NCBI GenBank assembly: GCA_958298945.1
Contig: OY282606.1
Coordinates: 41,863,920 to 41,927,919, forward strand
Reading direction: 5' to 3'
From: Atherix ibis
Lineage: Eukaryota; Arthropoda; Insecta; Diptera; Athericidae
DNA: 64,000 nt
The notes beneath the pieces were generated by a model. The model did no database searches, had not been told where the DNA came from, and was given only the letters and a program-made list of their open reading frames with translations. Within the stretch, counting starts at the first letter, position 1. Every line of letters begins with the position of its first letter. Of the stretch, positions 36,401-51,400 are shown one piece after another. The position numbers and the translations under genes were made by a program.

Positions 36401-39400
36401 ATCAATTACCATTCCGTTAACATGGTTATCTAGAATCATCTATGGATACGCATCCAGATAAAACAGACATTTAACAATTATCTACACCATACAGTATAGG
36501 GGATTGTATACACTTAAGATCTGCACGCATGTGCAGTTACTGTAACGATTTAGGGGCGGACTATTGAGCCCTTCTGAGCTGGTATGTTAAGTGTCTTCTC
36601 GAGGGCATACAAAATACTTTTAGATACTCGTGTCTATAACATTTACTAGAGAATGAATTAAGTTATTCCTAACATATAATCATACAAAAACCGATAGCAA
36701 ATAGTGCGTGCATATGTAAAATATTTCAATTTCGTTTATTTCCATAGCAGTATCTCTCTTTCTTTGGCTCCTAATGAATCTAATTTACTTAGAAGACTAA
36801 AGCACATTATTCACACGATGCTAATTTACATCAATTTCCATAAATATTATATCAGTTGCAGTCACATGCGCGGTCATGCAACTGACATTATGAGTAATTT
36901 TAGATAATTTATCAATAATCAAATTGAAAGAAATTTTTTTCGCTTTTATTTAATATTTGAAAAATATTTTAGTAATATTTTTAACCGGTTTATTTGATAA
37001 AATTCAAGTTTCACATGACTTTAAAGACATTGAACACCTCATATCATATTTATAATAACGTAAAATATATAATATGCCCTAAATTTGCTAACTTTTCTGA
37101 AGATATTATCAATAAAAAGTTTTTGATAATGTTTGTAGACTTTCGATGTCATGAGTATTTTGAATAAACAAATAACTTTCAAAGTTTCATCAGTATTCTG
37201 ACTCATGATTTTAGGAGAGACATAAAAATTATGACAATAAATTAACTTTAAATTAAAGTTTTTGTATAACTAATTAGCATATAAGATAAACAAGAGCTTT
37301 GATATTTTTCAAAAAGATAAACAAAAATTTCGGCGGGGCTCAAATTTTTAATATTTTCTGTTATAAAAAATTGAAAAGTTATTTAAGGATTACGCTTTAA
37401 TTATAGTATATTTGATTTGTTTTAAAATTTTATTTTTCTAAGTACCGATTTCTCTATTAGTTTAATTTAAAAATTATATTTTTTGTATTAGTTTTATTTA
37501 AAAATTATATATTTTGCAACTATGCAATCATCCGAAAAGTGTACATTTTTCATGCAGTTGAAATGATGAAAAAAAAGCTTCTGAATGTATTTTCTAAGTT
37601 TTAAATAATAAACTTGTTAAATATTATCCTCTTAATTTAAAAATTAACTCTCTGATCCATATGAGCTCAATTAAGTACTCATTTTTACTAGGTGCCATTT
37701 TCTCGACTTTAATTTAATTTAAAAAAATTTTTAATGCAGAAATAATTTTTTTTAAACACCGCAGAGTGTTGAAATTACCAAAATCTCGAAATTTTGCATC
37801 CTGGGAACATTTTGCGCAATAAAACCAAAATTTGTTTTACGTTATGTGGCTTGTGGTATTATTTTCTGAAAACTTCAAATTGTGCTTATGAGAAAAGAAA
37901 TAGAGGCGATTTTTTTAACGAGAGGATTATAATGGTAGGATATTTGGTAATAAAACTTTTTATAACGAGCAACACATAAATTGTGAAGAAAGGGAACAAG
38001 CAACACATAATTTTTTTATAACGAGCAACACATAAATTTAAGTCACGATAAATAACTTTATTATGAACATAGAGCATTTTGGATTCATGGAATTGGATTC
38101 AACAGGAATTGGAACGTTTAGTAAGACCTCAAACTTAAATTTTATTCTTTAGCGTTAGTTTTGATGGATTGCCTACCAGTTTAAATACATGGTTGTCGAT
38201 AAAGTCTATAAAGATCAACTTTTTTAGGCTTATTTTATGGCTTCCGCGTAAGTCTTTGGCCCAGGTATATTCCCAGGTAGCGTACTTAATTACTTAATGC
38301 AATAATGTTTGGTGTAGTGGTCAAGTCGACCGACTCAGACTTGGTAGGTAGCGGGTTCGATTCCCGCTGCCGCCATCTCGGCATTGGTGCCGGGGTGAGA
38401 GGCCGACTACAAGCCTTATATATATGTAGTCTGTAGGGTCCCCCAACGTCACTGGGGGTTGCTTCGCTGGCCTGATAAGCGGCAAGCTATACAAAACACC
38501 TTATCAAGAAACAGCACAAGAAGACATTGCGTGAGAAGCTCCACGACCTGGACTACGCCAACGACATATGCCTCATGTCCCACACCTTCAACGGCATTCA
38601 GGAGAAACTGAATGCTCTGGCCTCCAACGCCGAAGAAGTGGGGATGAGAATCAACATCAAGAAGACCAAATTGATGCGTATCGGCGCCACCTGCGAGAGG
38701 CCCTTGATGCTACACGGTACCCAAGTTGAAGATGTCGAAAAGTTCTGTTACCTTGGCAGCATGCTCAGCAAGGATGGTGGAACTGAAACAGACATCCAAA
38801 CGTGCGACAAGCGTACACCTTACTTGGGAACGTGTGACGTTCCAACCACCTCTCCATAGCACTCAAACTTCGAATATTCAGCTCAAACGTCAAGCCAGTC
38901 CTGCTGTACGGCTGCGAAACATGGAAAGTAACCGACAGCACGACTCGTAAGCCTCAAACATTTGTGAACAGATGCTTGAGGCGTATAAGCTAGATCTTCT
39001 GACCAAACTGCATAACTAACGATGGGCTGCTTCTTCTCACGAAGCAAATACCCCTGCTAGCTGACATCAAACGCAGGAAATGGAGTTGGATTGGCCACAC
39101 CTTGCGAAAACCACCTACGGACATAGTAAGGATGGCACTAGATTGGAACCCACAGGGCAATCGTAGCAGAGGACGACCAAGGACCACTTGAAGAAGATCA
39201 GTCGAGCGCGAACACCAACAAATTGCCAAGTCATGGTCGGAAGTGAAAAGGCTAGCCCAAGACAGAAGCAAATGGAGAGAGTTCACAGAGTCTCTAGTGC
39301 CGCTATATGTTCCATAGGAGATTTTTTTATCGACTACTTGGAAAAAGGAAAAACAATAACAGGAGCGTATTACGCGAGGAAATCAAAGAGAGACGCGCCC

Positions 39401-42400
39401 ATCTGAAGAAGAAAAAAATCCTCTTGCATCAGGACAATGCGCGTGTGCACACCTGCGCTGTTTCCGTGGCCAAAATTGTGGAATTGAGAATGGAATTGTT
39501 GCAGCATCTCGATTATTCACCAGATTTGGCCCTGAGTGACTATTTTCTTTTCCCCAATCTGAAGAAATAGCTTGGCGGACGACGGTTCACTTCCAACGAG
39601 GACGTCATTGCTCAAACGGATGAGTATTTTGCAGAACTTCCGAAATCCTATTTTTTGGACGGGATAAAAATTTTGGAAAAACGGTTGCAATAGTGTATAG
39701 AGCTAAAAGGAGATTATGTTGAAAAATAAAATTTAAAAAAAAAAAACAGTTTTTTCCATCTTTTCTAAGGACTTATTGAACGACCCTCGTAGTATTGCAT
39801 ATGGGCTTTGCACTTCTATACTTTGCGAAGGCAAATGATTTTCGGCTCAGATATTTATAAATTTTTCATTTCCTAATATTTTTCTTAGAAAAATATTAAT
39901 TTTATTTATTTATTTTCAGTTCAATAGAGACAATTATTTTCTAGTCAAAGAGTTCCGATTTCAACATCGATGAAAAAAAGGTTAAGTTTGTCTGGAAATA
40001 ATCAGTATCTCAATTTTAAATTTCATATTTTTTTTGCATAAATAAAAGATTTATTTACCAATAATTTTCGAAATATTGTATATTATGGATAACCGATCAA
40101 TATTGTATTTATACTACAGCCAAAACCCGTAAAGTTTCTCAGAAATAAACTTGTTTACTTCTATTATTTATACTGAATTTTTTGTTTATGCCAAAATAGC
40201 ATTGTTTATATAAAATGAAGTTGAGACCATCGACATGTGTGTATAAATACATATATGTGTAAGCTTAAATATAGTTTAAATAAACAATAAGTCTAGTTAA
40301 TACCTCCAATAGCCAGGCATGGAGGAGTTTAGATTGGAAATAGCTGAAGTTGCTTAAATTTATCAAAATTCGGAAGCGATCAAATTATTGATGGTCTTAT
40401 AAAAGTGATAAGGATTGTTGATAATATTGTGTACTATTAAAAAAGAAAATAATAATAACAACAAAGCTTAAGGTATTAGATTTGTGCAATTTTACTAATG
40501 ATAAACAAAACATTATAGTACTTATAGTTTTAGCATGATTATACGTATAATAAATAATTACAATCACTTTAGAATACGTGTATAAAAAAAATGTAAGAAA
40601 ATTTTTTCTTTACAATAATATAAAAAAAACCATTTTTTTTTAAAATTAAAATACAATCTGAAAAAAACTCAAATAAATAATTTTAAAATTATTTTTAAAA
40701 AAAAATCAAATAAACAAATTCTAAGATTAATCAGGATTTTATGGACGACACAAATATTAATACCAGATGACTTTTGAATATAAATTTTGCAATAGAAAAA
40801 CTAAGATATGTTTTTGAATGTGTACACTTTAAATTGAATACAGGATGACAGGTTTGACATTATGTGTACTCGTAGTTAATCGTATCAGGCAAGAAGCGAG
40901 TGCACTTAAGAAAACATTATAATTCCGGAAAGCGAAGGCGGAGTAGAAAATTAACTCATAAAGATGAAATGGAATTTAGTAGCTTCATGTACAGTCTAAT
41001 ATACTGTCCATCATCTTATAGTAGTCGTAATTTTATCGGATTATCACGATCAACAACAGAGTTAGTTTTGACTGCATGATTAGATACAAGATTCTCTACT
41101 CTAGATGTCGGCCATTGGATGTTGGAAGCAGAGTTCTTTAGACTCAAAACTAATGGACATATGAACAGTCTGTTTATTTATTGTTTTTTTTTAGATATTC
41201 TGCAACCTTATACATGAACTATAATGGCCAGTGGTAGAGTTTGCACTACTTTTCGTGTTTCCTCTTATATGAACATATGTATGTGTATGTAGCTCGTGCC
41301 AAAATTGCTTCCAAATGTACATTGATCTCATTAAGATCCTTATAATAAATGTTATAATTCATAAGCTACTTATATAAATAGGTAATATTTATACTTCTTA
41401 TATAATAGACTATATTTACTACTAATTTTTATGTCTAACTGATATCATTCACTGGTACTGTCCAGTAAGTTCTATTTAGTTTGTAGCAACTCAGATTTTA
41501 TGAATGTACAGAAACTAAATCTTATCCAGATCTACAGATCAGTGAAGGCAAAGGGCTATCATTCAATTATATAATCATCGTTGCTATTATATTTATCTCA
41601 GTTGCAGTTTCAGTTGTACTAGTTTACTTTAATGCGTTGATAAAAAGATATTAACAGTGACATGATACAAACCAGAAACTGCCTATGATAGAATTATACA
41701 AAAGAGAGGATATTTTATAATACCATACCATCATATACGGTTCCAATATAAGAATTATAAAGAAAAATGAATTTAATTATTGTTTTTCTTCTTAATGTTC
41801 AAAATTTACTTTACGAAAGGAAATAGAATATCATAAACAACCGCAAAAGCCACAATTGGGGATTATTTTTATTACGAATTTCCTGAAAAAAACTGAGTAA
41901 ATTATAATCAATAAGGAAGATGATATTATCTTATTTACAGTAAGGTGTATTTGAAGAAAAAAAATTTTATCTACACTAAAGTGTTATTACAAACTTTACT
42001 TCTTTGATCATAGAAGTTTTTGTCTTCGAAAATAAATAAATTTTTATATAAACTTGTAGAAGAATTAAAGTGAAAATTTTATATAAACTCGAAGAAGAAT
42101 TCGATTGAAAATGAAAATAAAATCGAATTGTAAGAAAATTACTTATCTTTGGTGTGGTTAGTATAACTTTTGGATGGTTCTACACTTTCATTAACTCGTA
42201 ATATGGCAAAACCCTGCCGATGACATTGGTTCTCCGACTTTGATGTAAGAGTAATAAATTCCGGCATACGTCCAAGTTTAACCAATTATCCGATTGTTAA
42301 TTCGACAAGTACTAATATGTTATTCCTATTCCTCCTATATTACGACGAATGAATGAACTGATGTTAGAAGAAACTAAAAATAATAAACACACTATCTTAT

Positions 42401-45400
42401 CTGAATGAATTTTCTTAGTCAATGGCGGAAACATTGTATAAACTCTGTGTTGTGTCTGGAAAAATTCAATCATCAAAATTCATGAAGAAATTAATTGGTT
42501 TTCTGTTCAATTCTATTCAGGGTTTCCTAAGTGATTAACACCAGTTGAATTCTTCTTTAATTAGAAATTATTTAATTTTCCTTCACCTTTTCAATTCTAA
42601 AAAAAAAAATACAACCCACGCTCTTTGTTTGTTTATTTTTTGGATAAATACTTTAAATTGAATCCATTTACGTTCTATATTAGGAATATAGAAAATCTTT
42701 ACAAAAATAGAACAGATTTTTCTCTTTAATTATAAGTGCTACCAATCAACATTTGAGTGAAAGTAATTTGAAAAAAAAATTACCAATTATATATATTTAA
42801 ACATAGACTTTTCCAACCTTTTTGATGTTAATTTTTCTTTCAATTAGAGAAGAAATTTATTTGAAGAAGAAAATTTTAAAGAAAACTTCCATAAATTTCA
42901 GGTATTTGAATTGAAACTAAATTTGTTTGCTTAATATTTATTGATATTAAATCGTACCAAGTTTATTTTTAAATATTAAAATGTTCATTATTTAATGATT
43001 TTGTGAAGTTTTTCTCTATATTTCTTGGCAATAGCTTTCAAATAAAGTCACAGTTTAAAATCTATGCAATAATTGGGATTTAATATCAATATGGGGTACA
43101 GATACTAAACAATTATTTTTTATGCTTACTATTTTTATTTTGTAGTTTGTAATGATCAATATTTTAGTAAAATCTAGATATTCTGCTTGAAAGTATTTTG
43201 AACTTACAATTTTTACTTTACTCTAAAAAAATGATATTAAATTGCTATTAAAATATACTTCGCATATTACCAGAATGGCAAACAACATCCATGAGAAATT
43301 TTTGCGTTATACTGAACTTTTTAGTGAGACCTCTTTAGGATCTAAGTAGCCAAATTCCAACAATTCACTCTGGTCAATATCTTTACTGCAAATGTCAGAA
43401 AACCGAAAATTTCTTTACGACCAACATTTCTCCCATTATGAAGCTTCTTAATTCAACAATTTAATTTTTAATTAATCGGATCAAATCTACATGAAACTTG
43501 AAGTCGCCGAATAACCTCAAGGTTGTGGCCCTACAAAATGGTTCCTGGATCATATCTAAGGAACCTCAGTTTGTGTAAGGGACTTCAAATGAATATTTTT
43601 TATAAATGAATGTGAACAGGTAACAATTATATTTTATGTAGAATTTATTAGAAATCAGAACTAGTCTGACATGTTTATTTTTAACGTAAGTGGAAATTGC
43701 TGTTTCTTATCGGGCAGGAGAAATATTCACTAAAAGGATACATTGTCCTATTCGAATTTCAAGAATATTTCAGGTACTCAAACCAATTTTATGAAAATTG
43801 TTGCGGTAGCATCTGTGTACTTCGAAATTTCCATCAAATTCAGATGGGAAAATACATCTTTTAGTGCATTTTTCTGCATGACAGAACTAGCATATTTTAA
43901 TAATGTTTTTACATGGTTAGTTTCTGCCAAATAAAAACGTGTCATCTTCATTTATGCATTTGACAGCACATGGCAGCGTTATTACGCATGGAAAATCAGT
44001 TGTTTGTGCATTGCCATGCGTCATAGTGGTTTAATGTGCTATCAGATGCCGTCATTTGATATGGCAGCCAAACTTAATTCCTGACACAAAACACACATGC
44101 CAATAGGCCTACGTGAAAATATGACAATCGGTCACTCGCATGACAGAAAAAATGTCACAAAAATGGCGTCTTGCCATTATTCAGTCTAATACAAGGTTTA
44201 GTTCCATTTATTTTCATAAATTTTAAGATTTAAATGCAAAAAAAAGATGATACATAAAATATTTATTTCAAATTTTTTTTATATCTTAAAAGTTAAATAA
44301 TTTAATTGTGAGAAAATATCAGTAACCAAAAATAATTTAAATAAAACAACAACAGGAAAACTTTTTTTTTTTTTAAAGTCAATTGCATTAACGTATCCTT
44401 TTTCTCAAGTCATCATCTATCAGTACTTGATGACTGAAAAATCATTTCGACGCATTATGTGTGGTAAAACAGATGCACTCGTAAGCCAAACCGTCGATAT
44501 TCGTTATTCGTGGTTATTAGATCTGGCATCATGCACTCAAGTAAATCCCACAGACACAAGTATTTATGTTTACGTCATGTTTTTGGTTTCAGGTTTCCAT
44601 CAATTTGTCATAGAAGAAACATGGCTAGCTACAAACGGTTGCCAGGACACACTTACCTTTTCTTCAGTGAGTCGCAAGAAATCCAATTTCTCCACAATTT
44701 TGTTTACATTCTCTGCTATTGTTTCCTAACTACACGTTCAACTTAAAGATTATGTTTACAATAATATCTCAAGTACCTTAATTCAGCCAAAGAACTTTAA
44801 TTTATTATATGTTAGATGGTGTTATGGGTAACTTCTTTCACACTCCTCCCAGTCACTTGTTTTTTTGACTACCGTTACTGTTAAATATTTTTTTTTTTTT
44901 TTTTGAAAAATCACCTAGAAATTTTTATTTACTTCTTGTTTAGATTAAAAAGAATATATTTTAGAAAAATAATGTTTAATTGTTTACATTTTCTTTGAAC
45001 AATATTTCATATTAACACTATACTTTCTCTGTAATGCAGTTGAAAAATTTCAAATTATTCTGCGGGTCTATAATATAATTCCAAAAAAAATGTCTTCTTG
45101 AATTTTGTAAATTTTTTTATTTTTTTTCAGTAATTGAAATGTCTTGAAAAATTTCTTCAAACTGTCAGAAACTTTCTTATTTTGGCATTACTCGTTTGTT
45201 TAGCACATGTCTCGATTATATTTATGTCATTGAAAAGTGAAGATTAAAATGAAATTTGATATTCCGATTATCATAAATATCAGATCGCGCAAATTGTTTA
45301 GTCTTTTTTTATTAATTTATAACTGAGCCATTTTCTTAGTAAATAAAATTGTATATACTCGAATATATACTTACACGAGTATTTCTTCTATAAAAATATT

Positions 45401-48400
45401 AGTAGTAGTAGTAGTAGTAATAGTAGTAGTAGTTGTAATACGAGTAGTAGTAGTAGCAGAAATATCGAAACGATGACTTTATATTGATTTTTAAGTATTT
45501 TTTTTCAAAAGCATTTGTTTGTTTGTTTCTTATAAGTATTTAGAGCGGGAATTCTTATCAAATTCGCAAAAAATTGAATCTGAAATAAGAACTAAAAGAA
45601 TTTTTTATTTTTTTTTATTATTTATTGTTTTATTTATTTATATTCCTAAGAATTCTTTCTATGAAAATTTAATGAAAAAACAAATCATTAAAAGAGGATT
45701 AATGATCGAAATTTCTGATTAACATTGTGACAGAGAATATTATATACGAGTATAATGAACAATTTGAAATAGATAAAATTAATAGTAGATTTGATAGAAT
45801 TTTTAGTTTAAAAAAATATTAAAAAGATAAACTCTTAAGAAAATTACCAAAGAAAGAAGGATTTACTTACCAAACCAATGTTATTATTGGATGTGAATTT
45901 GCCAAGCTGTTTGGACGAGTTTTAGTCTTTTTTCTAATTTTTGTGTTTTTAAACTATAAATTTTTAGTGCCACAAGAATATAGGCCAAATGGCACCCCGG
46001 CCATATCACTAGCTAGATTAGAGCTCAAGACAAGTGTCGCTAAATCAGGGCACTCTTTAAACAAGTACTTTTCTGATAATGTGTTAATTATACACTGTTG
46101 CTGTTGTTGCGCGTGTATATAAGGTGTTTGAACCAAGAGCCAGTGGTCTTTTTGTAGCGCCATAAAAATGAGGCCGTTTGGTTACTTCATATCTCGTGTG
46201 GGTTTGTGCTCACAGCTTCCTTAAACAAACTGCCCGATAGTTAATTGGAAGAGAAAGTCAGAGTTTGTTCAATCTTATGGTGCATATTAGAGTGTTTCAG
46301 CAAATTTGATAAGGAATTGTTGGGTCTAGGAGCTCCACAATGAAATAAGTCCTCTTCAAAAAGAAATTATGGATTGAGTGCCGTTTATTTAAAACATGGG
46401 AAATGGTGAGCTGAACACTTCATGAATAGCGTGAAGGACGAGGTGGGCTACCGGTATCTTAAATGAATTTTTCTTATGTCTGAAGTTTGGGAAGTTTTCT
46501 TGCTCAGAATTTGCGGAATGGTTTTTGAGTGTGTGATTACACTATGTAGGTATGCATGGCCAAAGATGTTAAATCAGTAGATGCTGTAAATTCTTAAGTA
46601 TAACATAGTTGGAACAGTACCCAAAGAAATTATGCCAATGGATGACCCACAAATGGCCTGCAAAATCATCCCTAAAAGTTATGATTTTGTTATACTTGGG
46701 AAAATAGATTGTCTTTTTCGCAACTGCCATACTAATTGTTCTTAGTACTCCATGGAAACAAGAAATTTTCGGAGCTAGAATTCCACATTGGAGTTCATAC
46801 CAGAAAGTTGTATGATAGGAAAATATGATGTGTGCTCATCGACCACCAATTCTAGGAAAAGTTTCTTAAAAAAAACTTATTATGAAAAATTCTTTTGTAG
46901 ACTGCAAATATAATACCGCAAAAGATTAAGACAATTGAAACAAAAATATTTCCAATAAGAAAGTCTTTTTTTTAAATATCATCAAATCCTTATTCTTTAC
47001 GAATAATAATTTATTTGTACGTGCATTTCTCTTCATTTATTTATTTATCAGAAACGAATTAAAATTAAACAGTCCTTTTGAGTTATGTATACTATGCGGT
47101 GGAATAATATTTATCTGATCTTAAATTTGTCATATTATAATATCATGTTTAGTGGAAATTTATGAAGGGGAAAAATAAACAAAAATAAAATTTCTTTGTG
47201 TTTTTTCCCTATAGTTCATAGATCGAACTGTCTACAATTTGAACGATCAAAGATAATGTATAGTCTGAACCGTCAATTAATCCTGTTTTCAGTGAACGCA
47301 GTGTACAAATTTATTTCGTTTTTCAACAAAATCATCACCCGTCCTGAATAAGAGATGAAAGCGTTGATATGCGGGCAATTTTGCCTTCAACAAGGAAGGC
47401 TGCTTAAAAATGACCAGCCAATAGAGTAACTAAAACTGGTCAACTTCCGTTTTTTGTAGTTATTTTGATTTGCATCGAATTATTTCATTTCTTTTAACAG
47501 TCAAAATTGATTAGTTTCATGCTGATTCTAAAAGTATTTTTTATCTTCTTTTTTTTTCTATTTACAGTGTACCCTGGGATGTTCATTGTGGGAACTTGCA
47601 TTGGATTCATCATGTCAGACTGTTTGTGTAAGTTAAGCAATATGAAGATTTTAATAGCAGTCGTACATGAAAAATAAAAACTTTATTTCTAACAAAAAAA
47701 AAACCAAAAAAAAATTCTTTCAATTTTCAGAACAAAACTAATGATGAACTTCTCGAACCGAAAGAGCTCTACTGTGTAATGGGATGCAACGACGCCCTGA
47801 ATCGGTATTTTAAGTGGCTTAGGGCTGAAGTTGGTACACCAGCGGCTCCAGCGTTGGTTGCTGATACACTAACACCAACTTCTTTATCATTGGAATGGGA
47901 GATTCCACAAAAACTTCTCGAACTCACCAAAGGTAAACCCTACTCGCCGAAAAGTTATCTGGTACAGTGGCGTTATGAGGAAGTTGTTGGTGATTGGAAA
48001 TTTTGTCGAAATCAAAGTATGGGTGACAACTCAACAGTTCGAGTAGACAATTTGCAACCATATACAAAATATCGTGTAAGTAAAATTATTATTTAATCCA
48101 TTAGATAGGTTAATAAAAAAATTTTACAAATTTAAAAAAAAAAAAAAAACAAATATATTAGGTATTGCAAAAATGCAATTTTTGTTATAAAAAAAAATAT
48201 TTGGACTTTTTACAGTTTCGTGTTGCACTCCTTTTGTCACCCAATTACGATGAGGTCCTTGTTTCGGAGCAGAGTGTCATTATTAGTACGGAGCCCATGG
48301 GCGTACCACTATCTGAACCTGCAATTGTAAGAGCCGTTGCTGTTGATCATACAAGGATATCTGTTTCATGGGAACCAGGACCATTTCCGAATGGTCCTAT

Positions 48401-51400
48401 ACTTTCATATGTACTACAAATAAGGGATTTATCATCTGAGGGACATGTCGCCATAAAGGTGTTTAAATCATTTGTGATCGTTTTTAATCATTTTTCTTAT
48501 TCCCATTATTGCTTGCTTACCTTTTATGTGTTTTTTTTTCTGTTTCTAATCCTGGATATATTCTTTTCTAATATAATCATTTAAAGTCTCAGCACATTTT
48601 CATTTATTACTAATCTCATTTTATACATATACATTTTATAGATTATTTAAATGTTTTAAATACTAAATTATTATTTATGAAGAAACTTTCAAACTTTTAA
48701 ACATATTTTGAGTTCCTAGAATTGAATATGACGACTCATACTTTTGGTTTGGTCTATAAGATCCACCCGTTCGACAGATGTTATTCATTTTCACTAGATT
48801 ATAAAGTCTTACAATAAATTTTTTTTCAGTGACCATTAGTACATAGATTTGTTTTGGGCGCATTATTTTCACATAATCAACATTAGGAAAATTTCATTTG
48901 AATTGGTTTGTCGCAAACAGATATATATATTTTTTTACAATATATTATTTTAAAAAAAATTGTATTTGCGCTCCCCTTCGAAAATGTTGACTTCAACTTT
49001 ATTTATTAGTTTGAATATAGTGTAGATGGACCAAGATCAGTTTTCACTACTAATTATCTATGCTTATATAAGTTTCAATGAAAGTAGTTTTTCATAATTA
49101 TTTAGGTATTAGAGGTTATTTTACGAATGTCATAAAATTTTGTTAAACATAAATGGTATTATTTTCCCCTCAATTTTATTATTAATATAATATTAATTAT
49201 TATTTTTGTTCATTATTGTAAATAAAAGATGAATAATTATTCTTATTTAAAAGGCTGTGGTAAGTACTAAGTATTTTTTTGATTTATTCAATTATATTTT
49301 TATCTTTAAATAATCTTCCATTGGTAATGGTTTTTCTTACTTAAATTTTGTTCAATAAGTATTCCAAGCTTAGATACTAAAAATAATATTAGCAACAGAT
49401 AAGGTCTTTTGAGAGGAAAAAATTGTAAAATTTTACAAAAAATACTGTATTTTTAGTAATAAATAAAATCAATCTTTTCAATCGTTGCTTTTAAAAATGT
49501 TATTAAAATATATTTAGAAAATTTTTTACAATATCCAAAAAATATTTTGTTTTTAATAGTATTTTTTTATTTTTATTTTCCGTATTAAATGGAATAGCAA
49601 AGCAGCTTTTTTATGTCTTACATATTCGATAGTGTGTTATGATTTCAAGCTTTTTTAACGGCGACTTGGTAATTATTTACAGGAAAATACATCAACTTGA
49701 TTATGTAAAAATTACATTTAAATCACTTTTTGATACATCATTGAAAAATTATTTTTCCCTATATTGGCAACTACAATTTGTGTAAAGAATTACCCAATTT
49801 GTGCTTTAGAAAGTAAAGTTCACTAAAATATATTTGAAATTCAAATTTTGATCAAATTTATATTCTATTAATTCGATTGAATTTTTATTTTATTAAATTT
49901 TGCCATAATGCACATACTCGTAATATAACATTGTATAAATTGTTGTTATGAAACTTTGTGCAAGACTCCATTGTTTTGGTGTAACTTTTTATGACTTTTT
50001 GGACATTTCGGGCTGTTATTCGGACATTACTTGACGGGTGTTGACTTTTAAATACTCTTAAATTTAAAAGTTATCTGTGTATACAATTTTTATATATTGT
50101 ATCTTAAAAAGTAAAACTCTTTCCCAAGAAAAGCAAAATTTGTCATTAAATCGCAAGATCTCAAAATTTGGCGTACGGGAAAAATTTGTCGTATTGTGTG
50201 GCTTGTAGCCCGCTCTTATTTGAACCACATATGTGTATGATCTAGATTTTTGATTAAAATCTTTAAGTTCAGAAATGATATCATCACCTTCTCCATTTTC
50301 AAAATAATATCATTTTCAATAATACCTTCAGACCAAAATGTGCATCATACAGTCACGTTAATAAATACAATGGCTTCTCCACAATAAGTTGTACCACATT
50401 TTGGAGTGTCATATATAATAATTTTGCTTGTTGCAATACTATATTTATCAAGTGGGAATCGCTGGAAAAAATTTTGTTCCAAAAATCAACATCCAAAGCC
50501 TGGTGTTTCAGTACTCAATCGGCGTATCTTCTTCATAATTTTAAAGCATTTTTTTGATAATTAAGCTAAACAAATATTACTTGGTTGATATATATATTTG
50601 ACAGCTGTTTTTTAGTCACCGATAAGTGTTGTTAGGTATATTAATAGAAGAAATAATTTTATGTTTATAATAAATAGTATCAACAATTTTGCGGAGGACC
50701 TTCGATTTTTAAAACGCGATGCGTTTCGTTGAACCCTAAAGTATAATTCCATAAGCTCAAATTGGTTTTATAATTGTATTATATTTACTGTTAGTTTCAA
50801 ACGGTTATCCAGTAATATGAGCAGTTATTTACAATGTTAGTTAGTTTCAAATTCTTTTAGTCTAGTATGCGAGTTCAATGTTAATCTATTGTCTAGGTAA
50901 AGTGCTAATCATCATATGTACCTTAGTACATTGTGGAATCATGTTGGTATAGTATAAAGTGGAAAGTAGTTTTTGGCAAAGTGAGAAGGTATACTATAAA
51001 TTATTGGAAGCTATGTCGCGATTTGCTTGCATAAGTGGCAATGATAGTCATAGCATCAGGTATAAGAATAAGATCAAGGATATATTTTTTAAGGATACTG
51101 TATTAACTGCTACACGCGTTTAAAAGTATAGAATGTATCTAAGAATACTTCTGGTCAATTGTCTTTCTTCTCAAGATAGAATTCAATATACGAGGTCTGT
51201 TCAAAAAGTATCGCGAATTTTGAGTTTTTTTCAAAAATTATTTATTTATTCATGAATATTTATTTTGTCCCCTTCAACGTAATCCTCGAAGCACATCAAA
51301 AGATAATTTTTTGTGACTTGTTCAGCTCCTCCTTCGATGCCGTCTTTATCTCCACAATCGTAGCGTAGCGTCGTCTTTCATGGGGCTCTTCAGTTTCGGA

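Larger units (their letters stand above)
27412..47567 (+). other. sev: Large sev intron, 20156 nt
   Basis: This intron separates the first two firm exons (donor GTAAGC, acceptor TTTACAG). It is filled with old mariner, DDE transposon, LINE and SINE remnants listed separately. I found no convincing nested host gene. Eye-specific control elements for sev in Drosophila are intragenic as far as I recall, so non-repeat islands such as 43940-44760 deserve attention. Confidence 0.75.

Noticed and set aside
38310..38372. A genuine tRNA gene
   Set aside because: The B box and T arm are good, but there is no 5' acceptor strand pairing with tgccgcca, the anticodon arm is not convincing, and a SINE body follows.
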